NCBI GenBank assembly: GCA_013115135.1
Contig: JABANP010000002.1
Span: 413,691-477,690 of the forward strand
Reading direction: 5' to 3'
DNA length: 64,000 nucleotides
From: Perkinsus olseni
Lineage: Eukaryota; Perkinsozoa; Perkinsida; Perkinsidae
Below the pieces are notes generated by a model. The model made no database searches. It saw only the letters and a list, made by a program, of their open reading frames with translations, and was not told the origin of the DNA. Shown here piece by piece: positions 39,562-50,900 of this stretch. The position numbers were made by a program, and so were the translations under genes. Numbering within the stretch: position 1 is the first letter of the stretch; each line of letters opens with the position of its first letter.

Positions 39562-42281
39562 TCAGAATAGCAAGTCCTGGCGACCCAACGAGGACGCCGG
39601 CATGAATTCATGGATTGGCCGTTGGAGGATCTCCCGCAGAACCATTCGTCCACCGCAATCATGGGCCTTCTCCAGCGTGAACCTGGCAGCCCAGGTAGGG
39701 GGGCGAGAACTTCTAGCTTGGGGGGTCGCCCTTTACTGAGCCCTCACCTGAGTCTCAGACACGTCTCGGATCTGGGACTACGCTTCCTGCCTCCCGGAAG
39801 GCCATCGCGAGTGGAGAGGGAGGGATCAAGGTCTGCTAATAATACACGATCATGGAATAGAACCAGATACCTTCCTCTTGGGGGGGAATGGTCCACCGCT
39901 CACCCTCCCTACCAATTAGTCCATTGCGAACAACATCAGTCGCCACCACTGGCTGTCCGACTGGGCCTGTGACCAAATCCCACTGGACTTCAGTAGGGAA
40001 TCCGACTAAGGGCCGATACAGTAACGGCTGCTGCTGCTGCTGCTGCTCCGACTCGCCACTTTTCTCTTGCCGCCCTATCTAAACAACCACGTCCGGTCCA
40101 AGTCTACGATGCAGCAGTAATTGGGTACTCCGCACCCTCTCAGCTGCCTCCTTGAAATGTGTGTCCTTCAAGCCAAGATTCTCTCTCGCCTTGGTGTATG
40201 CAAAGGCCGCAGCATTGAGGGGGTAGTCCTGGGGCTCTACCTAGACACAGCACAAAAGCTTCCGGTCAAATCAGGCAAAAGGCTCTCCTAAGGAGGGGGT
40301 CCCTCAATGATAAAGGGAAGGTTAACTGCTTTCGCACGGCGGCCGTATTCGCCAGTCGATCGCGGAAGTGGCACGCGCCCGACCAGGAACCGCCCGAGGG
40401 TATATTTCCCTGGCCCATTTGCCCTCAGTCCACGTTAGTATCCCAACCGATAGGAATAGGAAAATCACAATACTGTGCGACGTCCGCGGGTGGAGCGATT
40501 TCGAATCTCAGTGGCAGGTGAAGTCGCCGCATCCACCGGAGAGGGGAGAAGACGCTACCCACTATCAAACGCCCACCTCTGATGTAGGACAGATGGGCAG
40601 GAGTACTCGACTGAGGGGGTATTTTTTACTCCGAGCTTCCCGAGACGTCACGCGCGTCATCGAGCCACCGTCCAGAAGGACCCAATCGCCTGCAAAGATA
40701 CCCTTCCCACCCTGGCAGTACACAGAAAGGTCGAACTACCCTCTACAGCATGCTCGGTCAGCATGGACGTGAGCCTGAACTTCGCCACCTGGTTCCACAC
40801 ATAAGCGTCCACTGCCTTCTTCAAAGACCATCGCAGAGACATCGGCACAGCTCGCATGGCCGCCTCCTGAATCACGGGTCGTGCGGTTGTGCGCAATCGA
40901 TCTGCGAGTGAGCGAGGCTCTCAAGCAGGACGAATAGCCTTCACACACAGCGAATGGAGGTATGAGAGAAGAAGAACACGACCCTACCGCGTCCCCTGTT
41001 TTATTGAGCATCATTATCACAGCTGTCGTGATACTACAGGCCTCAGGCGGGAGGGCCACAGCACACGCTGAGAGGTCTCCGCGTTGGAAAGCCTGAAGGG
41101 AGCATCATGCCCAGCTTCTGCATGCTGGTCTCATGAAGGGAAAAAAGCCGGGGATCTCAGGAGAGGAGGAACCGGAGGACGAGAATTTACTACCGCAACA
41201 ATGCTCCTGTCTCGATTCATGAAAGTACGCTCAAACGGTCAGACCCTTCCATAGGTGGAAGGAACATTAGTTTGATCCCGCTGGCGTTGCCCATTCTGCT
41301 GAGCCCCACTACTACCTGGTAGGCCTCCCACGTCCGGGAGCTCTCATCTCTGTTAGCGCCAACAAGTAGTCGGATGAAGCCCCGATGGTCACCCTTCAAC
41401 AGCCTAGCTCCCAACTCGTACGTCCGAATCTCCGCTTTCCCAAATTTATCCGGAGCCCACAGATTCGCCACGCCCGATTTCAACACAGCATTGATTCGCT
41501 CCTCCACGAACTCTCTGCCCGCCGAGACGCCTCGCACGACGCAGGTATACCGCTGCCCAACGCCTTTCCGGGACTCCTCGTCCAACCAGAACTTCGGTGC
41601 GGGTCCGATATAGATACCCCCACTGCCCTGCTCGAAGTCACTGAGGTCAGTCTCCGAGGTCGCTGATAGCAGCTGTACTGTTGTACCATAGGCAGTTCGC
41701 CGCTTCCGGGCCACCCTCAGGGTCCCTAGCTCGAGACGGCATTGGCGTTCGACCTGCCGAGCTGCGAGCACTGTGTCCACTCCACTGCTCTGCATGATGA
41801 ATTGCCGGTATTTTCTCCCGGCCGGCAGGGTTATGTTCCGCAGCTCGACGGTACCTAAGGAGCAAACCTAGGATTCATTCGTGAATTCATAAAGAGAATC
41901 AGCTCCAAGGACTGCAAACAGGACTAGCAGCAACTTGGACCAACTATTATATGGATTGACTTAGTAGAGATGAACAGACAGAGGGCGTCACAGCTGAACG
42001 CCGTCCAGTACAGAACGAGGGCAGTGCCCCCACCCGACCTCTACGCAGCCTTCATCACCTCTAGCTGTTATCTGGCTTTGTATGAAGTCCTCATGCCGTG
42101 CACTGACGGTGCCTTTGATCGGCCTCCAGTAGTGGGAGCTCCGAGTCAAGAACACTTGCCCAGCTCCTGCATCTTCCTCGAGCGCCCGTGGAGAGTATGA
42201 CAAAATCGAAGTGGCCCCTCCAGCACGTGTGCCCGCTTGCGCGATGGAGCTGAATGCCCTCTCTGTGACGTGACACCGCAT
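39562..42281 (-). CDS. PUS7: TruD/PUS7-type pseudouridine synthase
   Basis: Ten exons: 42281-42059, 41854-41316, 41092-41060, 40866-40740, 40689-40577, 40472-40434, 40240-40136, 40027-39913, 39832-39748, 39682-39562; total 1500 bases, 499 residues. TruD features: IKGTVSARHEDF near residue 55, GVDTVLAARQ, LWAPDKFGKAEIRTYELG followed by LLKGD (the conserved region after the active site), SLKKAVDAYVWNQVAKFR, EGDWVLLDG, LYRPLV and RMVLREILQ at the end. These place it with enzymes that convert uridine to pseudouridine in tRNA, snRNA and mRNA. The active-site loop, normally G-x-K-D-(K/R)-R, reads ARKRRTAYGTTVQ here, so the catalytic aspartate is not where expected. Exons 3 and 6 are only 11 and 13 codons. 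The start ATG could lie further upstream. Confidence 0.85.
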
Positions 42282-42556
42282 GCATGAACACTAGAAAAAA
42301 CAAGAATGACCCCAGTTGTTATGCGAGGACCAAACGGCAGCATCAAGACTAGCGCTGAGTTCGCCACTGGACGGACAGCTAACACAAAGCATTGCTGAAT
42401 ATCAGCGGTAGAGACTCTTTTTTATCCATAGAGCACCGGGCCTTCCATTGCCATCCACCCCTACAAGTATTTGACTCACGATGTAAGGAGCTGTCATGGA
42501 CAGCCGATGTAGGATGGACTGAAAGAATGAGATGGCCATGATGGACACTAAGCTAC

Positions 42557-42627
42557 TGCCCCCGCCGGGAGTCGAACCCGGGTCACAAGCATGGGAAGCT
42601 TGTATGATACCGTTACACTACGAGCGC
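42557..42627 (-). tRNA. tRNA-Gly(CCC), copy 1
   Basis: 71 bases. Anticodon arm CAAGC-TTCCCAT-GCTTG gives anticodon CCC. T arm CCGGG-TTCGACT-CCCGG is perfect. In the acceptor stem, position 70 is G where the other copies have C, giving a G3:G70 mismatch. No T-run follows within 40 bases. Possibly less functional than the others. Confidence 0.85.
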
Positions 42628-42721
42628 CGTTAAGATTACAATGCCTTTAACTACCAAATGCTGGGCGAAACCTATTCCTATAAAACACCACAATAACAAT
42701 GCCAATCAGCTTCACAAAGAC

Positions 42722-42792
42722 TGCGCCCGCCGGGAGTCGAAACCGGGTCACAAGCATGGGAAGCTTGTATGATACCGTTACACTACGAGCGC
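42722..42792 (-). tRNA. tRNA-Gly(CCC), copy 2
   Basis: 71 bases, same anticodon arm. Acceptor stem GCGCTCG/CGGGCGC is complete. The T stem has CCGGT against CCCGG, so its last pair is T:C. A TTTT lies about 40 bases downstream. Confidence 0.88.
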
Positions 42793-42886
42793 CGTTGAGA
42801 TTATAATGCCTCTAACTACCAAATGCTGGACGAAATCTATTCCTATAAAACACCACGATAACAATGCCAACCAGCTTCACAAAAAC

Positions 42887-42957
42887 TGCGCCCGCCGAGA
42901 GTCGAACCCGGGTCACAAGCATGGGAAGCTTGGATGATACCGTTACACTACGAGCGC
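42887..42957 (-). tRNA. tRNA-Gly(CCC), copy 3
   Basis: 71 bases, anticodon CCC, complete acceptor stem, one G-T wobble in the T stem, and TTTTT three bases downstream as a pol III terminator. This copy looks the most intact. The three copies lie in 165-base tandem units. Confidence 0.92.
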
Positions 42958-43062
42958 TGCTGAACCAAGCGTGTTTCAGACCGCCTCATGGTGGGAGAGA
43001 GGCAGCTGATACGCACCTCCTTGACAGCTTCAAATAGCACTCCTCCTTTACGTTGATGGCCT

Positions 43063-44447
43063 TCAGGTACGTGAGTTCCCACGCCAGTCACCACCCAGAC
43101 CGAAAGGCATGGATGCCGCCAGAGCGCGAAGTCCAGGGCCTGACATTTCGGAAATGAGAGTCTCGCTGACTACGCTGATTGGCGCATTTACCACGACGTG
43201 GTAACACATATCGCTACTTGGGCGCAACCAATGGAGCCCATTGGTCCATCGAGAGGACATTCCATACTGAGACGTAGCGACCTCAGAATAGTCATCGAGG
43301 CGAACCGATACATCGCAGGAGAAGCGCGTTGGGCTTTTCCGTAGGTGAAACATCAGCCGGGAGAGTTTTCTCCCTAATATCGACGGACTCGGGCGCGCGC
43401 GCCTTCTCACGCTTTCAGCGTCTGCATGCTGAGGAATTCGCCATCTCAGTTGGCTATCATGGAACCTCAAGTTGGCTTGAGATTCAGATTTTTTTATAAC
43501 CGAGGTCTAGCGAGAGGTAGTTGGATCCTCGCGTGTCTGGTGAGCCATGGGCGTCCAGTCACGGGGGAACCGACCACCTTGCAGTCGCCGCCGGCCACAG
43601 GTCCGGAGAACAAGTGTTGCACGAAAATGCGGTACCAACGGCCCTCACGCCGTGGTCGGAAACTGCGTAATTTTCTAAACAACCGGTACTACAAAGTCTA
43701 GAGCCTCCTCAACGCTCTTCAGTGATTGGAAGTGCAAGTCGATAACAATATCTCCTTCTTGTCCCAACGGCAGTGGTCTGTCCGCGTTCACGTACTTGAA
43801 CCTCTCTACCTGACAGACAACCCACACCGTTCGTCCCTTCCTCCAACCATTCATTTATCAGCGTGTCACCCTACTCTACAATGGGAAGCGCGGGCCCGAA
43901 TGAGCGAAGGCTCTCACCGGGTCCTGTATCGAGAACGCCGCATCAGCCGCTCCGTCCTCGTGGTTCCTCCACACCCCGTCCGGAATCTTAACGGTATCCA
44001 ACTGAACCTCAACCCAATTGCCCTCCCCTGGAGCATGGTGAGAGGCATATGTCGGCCCATTAGCATAGACCTAAACACGCAACAAGGATCACCTCAACCA
44101 TCGTCCGTGGCTGCGGACTGTCAAGAGCTGCGAGTCCCCACCGCCTACCGTCTTCCCTGGACCACCGTTTTCCCTCTGCTGCTGCTGTGCCGTTCGCTGG
44201 TACAATAAACTCCTCGGAAGCTGTCCATCCGTCATCGCGTCCGCCACAGTCGGGGCCATCCAGCCACCCACCGGGCCATCATCATGGTTATACAGGCAGC
44301 CAGACCTAAGACGTAGCACCACCTTCTACCACCATCCTCCTCTCCTACTACTACGTCTTGCAATTCTTCCCAAACCGGCATTTGGTCCGAGAGTACTTGG
44401 CCCGGAGCCTCTTCACCTGTTGTGGTTCGGGATGACAGTTGTAGCAT
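43063..44447 (-). CDS. Unidentified multi-exon gene with one membrane segment
   Basis: Several minus-strand stretches read as exons of one gene. The start is probably the ATG at 44447: acidic N-terminus, then a hydrophobic segment (YVLGLAACITMMM) and a basic WVAG end. Further pieces: NWVEVQLDTVKIPDGVW (about 44025-43920), GQEGDIVIDLHFQSLKS (about 43790-43690), RKLRSFRPRREGRWYRIF (about 43680-43600) and a C-terminal piece with LHWLRPSSDMCYHVVV ending at 43063. Exact splice sites were not solved. No family was recognised; a single-pass membrane protein is the best description. It lies between the zinc-finger gene and the tRNA cluster. Confidence 0.45.
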
Positions 44448-44607
44448 TTGTCACCTACCACAAGCCCTTATGTGATAGTCTAGCGCTTAGCAATCGGAGC
44501 GCAAGACGACAAGTGATTCTTCAAAGCAGCGAAACAAAATGACACAACATCCAAGCTCAATGGGAGAACGATGAGCTCGCATAGAGATACCGGATTCCAA
44601 CAGCTCT

Positions 44608-45116
44608 TCAACATCTCAACAGTACTAAACAGTTGAGCCCTGGACTCCGGTACAGGAACCCAATTCGCAATACCGGCCCGGAATTACCAAAAGTGCAGAA
44701 CCCCGCAACAAAAGGCATGCAGACTTTATTCTCCACCGAACCATCAGCGTCATCTAGAGGGGCCGCATCTGGGAAAGCGTAAGTAAATGATAAATACCGA
44801 AGCCCAGGGCAGAGAAGAAGATATTCCCTGGGCATTCTGTGATTCGGTGCTGGTCCGCAGCTCTCCGGGGATGCCCAACAGCAGTACAAACTCAGTCGTT
44901 ACGTTCGTTGGCGCAACCGCATTGCATTCAGGGCTTCTAGAACATCCCATTCGACTCGCCCAGTCACCCACTGGACTTGTTAAAAATATTTTCCGACGTA
45001 TTTTTCCGATTTTTTCCTGCCGCCCCCCGTGTACTACTCATATTAGCCCGTGGTTGGGGGTGACGGTATATACAGTCCTTCCTGTTGCAAGCAGACCCGT
45101 ACCGACAAACGGCCAT
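44608..45116 (-). CDS. CCCH-type zinc-finger protein (partial model)
   Basis: ATG at 45116 begins MAVCRYGSACNRKDCIYRHP, a C-x5-C-x4-C-x3-H zinc finger typical of RNA-binding CCCH proteins. A later exon (about 44775-44690, after a TTTCCCAG acceptor) carries VCMPFVAGFCTFG, the first half of a second finger, which should be completed in a further exon that I could not place. A middle exon containing TTEFVLLLGIPGEL is possible. Proteins of this type bind A- or U-rich RNA and act in mRNA processing or decay. The 3' boundary is uncertain. Confidence 0.55.
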
Positions 45117-45218
45117 CGTCGGGTTCTTCCCTTTCTTCTTGGACTGCAAGTACATAAGACAGGAAGGATAAAAACTGCAAAAATCCAGCAAAAAGGCAAC
45201 CCCATCGACCGCGAAATC

Positions 45219-45434
45219 TCACGCCCGATCAGCGGGAGGGGCCATTACCGATGCCAGCATCCTCCGCCACTCGGCTTGGTGTGCTCGATATGTGTGTACT
45301 AGCAACTGTGGAATTATATTGGTACCACACGCTCGAGGTTCCACATAGCATCGCAGTTTCTCAGAGTCGAAGAAAAACGCCAACAAGATACCCGACGCAA
45401 CACCTCCAAGCTTGGGAAGCTCAAAAGCAGTCAT
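45219..45434 (-). CDS. Possible exon, hypothetical protein
   Basis: A 71-codon frame containing LPKLGGVASGILLAFFFDSE and HTYRAHQAEWRRML reads like protein and ends at 45219, 100 bases before the zinc-finger start. It has no good ATG, so it may be a last exon of a gene further upstream. No domain recognised. Confidence 0.25.
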   Translation of the reverse strand: MTAFELPKLGGVASGILLAFFFDSEKLRCYVEPRACGTNIIPQLLVHTYRAHQAEWRRMLASVMAPPADRA

Positions 45435-46110
45435 CCAAGGGCCACCGCCGGCTATACTGCTCCCATGGTCTTCTAATCATGGCTAGACATGTAGGGTCCC
45501 CTACCACTCGAGATCGATGAATCGCCTCTCCCAACCCCTTCCAGTAGTCGCGATGGACGTCCGACACGTACGCCTTCGCTGAACAAGACCAGCAGTGTAC
45601 CGAGGCCATGCGGGAGCTGATAACCCCGCAGCTCGGTCCCATAGTAATTTCGACTTTTCTCTAGTACCGCAAGTTTGCGGGTAAGACAGTACACAACGAG
45701 ACAGGCAAAACGGGCACGAGACTAATGATGCGACACATGCTGGCTAGCAGCGACACGAAAGTTACAAGTGTGGCAAAGGAAAGGACTCCCCAGTGACGAA
45801 GTAACTCATAATCATGCACAACTTGAACTGAGGACAGCATGCTAAGTAGTGACAAAGTTTCATCCGCAATAAGGTGACACACTTGCCACTACGAACGTAT
45901 CAACTGTCGAAGAGGCGAGAACCGAACGATGCATTCTGTACTTGAAGCGCTCAACGCGGAAAACACTGCCCAATTTGAATAGAACTGTCCGATACCAGTG
46001 ATGCCTCCACGCAGTAGAATGTCGAGGCGCTACGTGAGAGACCAGTAATAACGGAAACACTAAAAAGCGGAATACAAGACGCGAAATGCACGGATCGAGT
46101 ATAGACTTTG
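45435..46110. other. No clear gene
   Basis: A plus-strand stretch near 45552-45660 (RWTSDTYAFAEQDQQ) vaguely recalls the segment following the reverse transcriptase in Ty3-type elements but is too short to call. Otherwise nothing was recognised. Confidence 0.3.
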
Positions 46111-46112
46111 TA

Positions 46113-46316
46113 CAGTCCTCCAAATAAATTTGGAATATCGTGTTTTTGTCGCCGCTGGCTCCAACTGGGACAACCACAACTAGTTGCGATCTGAAACTTA
46201 GGGGTTATACTCAGTAGGGTACTAGAGGGCACCCCTATACATTTCGTTTCGCAACTCCTCCCAGTTGGTGCTAGCGGCGAGAAGAACACGGTATTCCAAA
46301 TTTATTTAGAGGACTG
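46113..46316. mobile_element. 204-bp palindromic MITE with TA target duplication
   Basis: Flanked by TA at 46111-46112 and 46317-46318. Starts CAGTCCTCCAAATAAATTTG and ends with its near reverse complement; the arms continue for about 95 bases each, through ATATCGTGTTTTTGTCGCCG on the left and its counterpart on the right, around a short centre near 46207-46227. It has no coding capacity. TA duplication and inverted ends place it with Tc1/mariner-type MITEs, unrelated in sequence to the 19097 element. Confidence 0.82.
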
Positions 46317-46318
46317 TA

Positions 46319-47942
46319 AATACGTAATAACCATATTATACCAATACCTAATGAAGTGATCAATAGTATATAAATGAAGATATATTATTTATCGTATTAC
46401 TATGGTTAGGGTTTACCATGTCATTAATATTTGTAACAAGTATCATAAATTAGAATATTATAATATACTGCAGCCCACTGGAGGGCCTCTCAGGCACTGG
46501 ACCCCTTCTAGACGAGCTCCCACTACTACAAGAGCCAGCATCCTCCCACTACCAGCTCTCAGATCAGCACCATGTAACAGCAGCCTAGCCTTCGCTCCGC
46601 TCCGCATGGCAGTAGAAAGGTCATACAACGTATTGGGCAGACCTGACGAGGAGAGGTATCCCCACCCACCCTAACAACTTAAAGGGCTGTTACAACGAAG
46701 AGGGGCATCTTCCAAAACACTGAGGGAATAAGTTAATCCAGCAGTATGCGTAAATCGTGAAAAACTCCCCAGTTGGTTTTTGATAATGGCGTACTGTCGG
46801 ATCCCCATCGCGATGTAGTGACTGCGCGTATTTTCTTCCAGTTCACAAGCCGTACGAAAATCCATTCAATGAATGCACGCAAGGCAAGAGAGGAAACAGC
46901 AGATTGTCGCGCAATCCTGAGGCTACAATCATAGATCCGACCTTGACGGCCAGGCCCACACAGCCAGGCTGGGAGAACCAGCCCGGTTGTGCCCTTCCCA
47001 ACCCCCTATATTACTAGCCTTGTGCTTCCACGAGTACTTCCGCCATACATGAGTGCCCTGATCATGATCTTGGATCTTATACCTGTTCAACCGACCAATC
47101 CTCATTCCAGGTAAAACATCTCCCTCCGCTGTTCATCAACATATACAAAATCTCTCCAGAAACGACCACAGGTCACAATCAAGCGTCAGAGAAAGACTCG
47201 ACTAACTTTCTCAGCTGTTGTTTTCTCAGCTACTATGAAGCTGAGCAGTAGTAAACCACACAATGTCCGCGGTAAAATGAACGTGCCGTTTTCCGCCCTT
47301 ATTTCCTGCGCGTAACTATTCTACCTTTACCTCATCGCCATCGGTCCCTACCCCTCAGCCCTAACTAGCTGGACAATATCTCAGAGAATAGAGGAATGAT
47401 GCAGCCCGGGACTATCACCAGAGATGCTTCCCTTCGAAGATAGATCCATCCTTATTGAACCAAGGCGATGGCCAACCTATCAGCTTCACTCGTCTGTGAG
47501 GATGCCGCCCTGCATCGCATGAACACATAAAAACGGCCGGCGAGTTAAACTCGATAAGGGTGACGCGAACCAACGGAGTTACCCCCATCGTCGAAGAGCG
47601 GCCTCCCTCATACTACCAGTACTTCCTGCAGACACAATGGAGTGATAATGAGGATGATGATGTGCGGAAAAGATGGTATCAGTCATAGTCGAGTAGCATG
47701 GGAAAGAGTCCAACAGCAGCTTACTACACAGCACAATTCCCACTTTCCCCTTCTCAGCAGTCCCTTTGCGTGACCACAACACAAGGACTCCTCAAACGAT
47801 AGCGAAACTGTCGTATAGACAGTCGAAGCTGTGCAGGTAATACCTGCCAGGTATTGAAGTATCTCAGTAATAATAAGGCGCCACGCTCGTAAAATTTAAA
47901 CATATCTTTTATTATATCGAATTCAAGGTCAACCTCAGGATA
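46319..47942. other. Gene-free spacer with an AT-rich patch
   Basis: 46319-46470 is strongly AT-rich against a mixed background. The remainder has no protein-like frame and no repeats were recognised. It separates the C2/transmembrane gene from the zinc-finger side of the block. Confidence 0.45.
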
Positions 47943-50900
47943 CTATATTTGCTGGTTAACTCTAAAATCAGTAGATACCTTCTTGGCAGCGCCTCCAACG
48001 CCGACCCTCTGAGTGTTCGCGACGTACCGATGGCCCAGTTCATAATCATCCGGAATCATCCAGAAGAAATTTCTAACCATAGTCGCCGCTTTCCGCGCCT
48101 GTCTGCCCACCCCAGATCGACCCGACAAATCACCCGACCGTTCGGCAGCAACGGGAGAATCATCGAACGCTTCCAAATCAGAATCCTCAGAATCCAAATC
48201 GATCGATCTCCGCCTCTCTCGCTCCACCGCCAGTCGCGCTGCGGCATTTCGTCTTTTGCGTTCCTGTCTTCGGAAAATTTTCAATATCACGCCACTCCCA
48301 ATGACAAAGACCGTAAAATGCAGCGGAACAAAAGCCAGCACCAACGAGGCCAGCAAACACGTCGGGACGGCCATTATGTAGGCTAGTCTAGTGACCAGGG
48401 GATCGCTCCAATTCCACGCCGTCGGTATCCTTTCTATCACATTCAACGCTCTGTGAACTTTAATGTTGATCTTAGTAAGCATGACCAGCATTCGTCTCAG
48501 CCTCACATCAGCGTTCTCCTTAGCGTCCACGTCAGACTCCCAAACCACATAAGCGTCCCTCTGCCTGAACTCCCAATCCCTGGCCGACATCATCCCATTC
48601 ACCGTCAATAATATCAACATAATCCACGGCCACAACGCCCTAGGCGACAGCAGACACGTGTACGCCCAAATGATCATCAACATCGCCAAAGGCCCGTGGG
48701 CAGAGAAGAAGTAGCTCAGCAGCGGGGCCATGCTCTTCAACCGTCTTATCCGCATTTTATTCCGCTTGAGAAGGAATCGGAAGTTTCTCAGCAGCGCCCA
48801 CAATGCCATATCGCCTTGGACCTCACTCAGCCGCGGAATGACGTACATAGTGGACGGGTTGGCCTCGAACTCATATTCAGCGCGGAGTATTTGCTCCTGG
48901 CTAGTCACAGACGACTTATCCCCTTCATCGCTCTTCTCGGAACCGGAGAGAGACTTCTCCTGAAATGAACGAGATTCCATACCCGAAGGCCGGAGAGCCT
49001 GCAACTCATCGGAAAGACAAATGTGATTCTTTCGATCGCGCCGAATACCGCAGCCGTTACTACATCATCCTCACTCCCCAGCGACATCGCTCTTGTCGGT
49101 CCCACCTGCCACCAAGGCCGAGACCGCAACATCGCCGCCCATGCCGACTCGTCAAGTCGAAGACCGAGCTGACGCTAATCCATCAGTCAAGAAGCCTCGG
49201 GACATCTGGACTACCTCAAGACAAATGAACCCAATGGACTTCACTGGTTTGACCATTCCCGAGCCGGGCCATTTGGGGACAGCGGTTAAGTATCTTGAAA
49301 AATGATACCTCCTCAAGCGGAGCGAAGCACGCCTGCTCTCCTATTCACGACTATTACTTGCTAAAAGGATTATAGTCCGACCATCCCTCATCTATTTCGC
49401 GCTCACCCGCAGTTTTCGGGCGGAAGCATCCAGTAAAGATTCCGCCACCACCGCGCTCCTCTTTACGGGAAATATTGTGTCCAATCCTCATCTTCCTTGT
49501 ACTGGTAGTAGTGGCAGCTGTGGGATCCCGTTCGAGGAGTCTTGATACAAAATACACATCGAAACTTTCAATCCGCTAACGCCGCTCGATTCCACCGGTT
49601 CAATTCGGTTCAATTCGGTTCTCGATTCCTTGCATGAGTAGTACTCCTGTGTTTCCTTGCAACCTGCCTTCTGTTCAATCTTCGTCGTGATGGGATATAC
49701 CTCGAACCAGCTTCGCTCCGGCGGCCTCGGATGTCCCGACCACGAATCCTCAATGAGAGTTGGAAATGGTATCTGAACTCCAGTGTCACCACACCATGAG
49801 CCACCCCACATGTACACGAGAGTCGATAAAATTTGAGAATCGCCATAGGCTGAAGGTTGGCTAGAGGATGACAGAAGCGAGATATAACAGCCGAAGCGAA
49901 GCTAAGGGTCAGGGCCCTCAGTGCCTTGCGTTCATTACAAGCATTAACGAATTTCATTGACGCAGAACAGTTCTGCCAGAACTCATGGAGATATTCGAGC
50001 ATTGGAGCATCAAGTATTCTCATCAAGAACCAGTGACAGCGATTTACTTATGATTTGTCCGCCGTCTGCCAAATGTTCAGACCACGGTTTTCTCTGTACG
50101 ATATCTTTCAAGAAAATGGCCACGTGGCCGAGATACCGAGCTCAGGTGTTTCACTTTCTCATTCTGGTTCAGGCGTGGCCGGCCGGACAGCAACCGGATG
50201 TCATAGAGACCTTCCTGATCCGCGACTGATACCATTGAGCATCAACCGTCATGGGAAACTTTCGATACCACTTTCCCAACGAATCGCGCTGCGCGATTCG
50301 CGCACGGAACAGACCGAAACACCTTGCCTCCCTCATTACAATAACTCGCCCCAAGGGCTGAGGCGTCCGAAACTGATGAGAGGCGAAGAGCACCACATGG
50401 AGGTCGCTGGCTAAATCGGTAACCTCCAGACTCCAGCGGGCATCCTCCCATTCCACAGCTGAAAGGAAGACGAAATAAATCCAGGGAATGCAATGTGCAA
50501 CGAAATGCGCGGCCACTACGCCGAGTGGCAGAACCCTTCATGTGGCATAGTGACCTCACTTCCTTGGACCACCGTGAAAGCAGCACCAGGAAGGACACGA
50601 GACAGCACTCTACCGTATATAGAAGTGTTCCTCGAGTGCTCCCCAAGCGACGTGGCGTAGTAGTCACTTTTTCGCAGTGAGGTGAACACTCAGAGACCAC
50701 CGACTGAATGTTCATCGCTAAGAGCCAACCACTTTTCCCAGAGGCAAAGGGGCCGTCTCGCAATATACAGGCAGGCCTACTACTACAATGAGCATCCGCT
50801 TACTTCCGGAATTCTTGTCGACCGAAGCGTGGCTGCTCCTTCGTCTGTGGTTCTCTAAGTGGATCTCGACAAAAGGCTCCTTGGCCTGACGACGAGCATT

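Noticed and set aside
45552..45660. Ty3/gypsy-like pol fragment
   Set aside because: Resemblance limited to about 30 residues without any catalytic motif.
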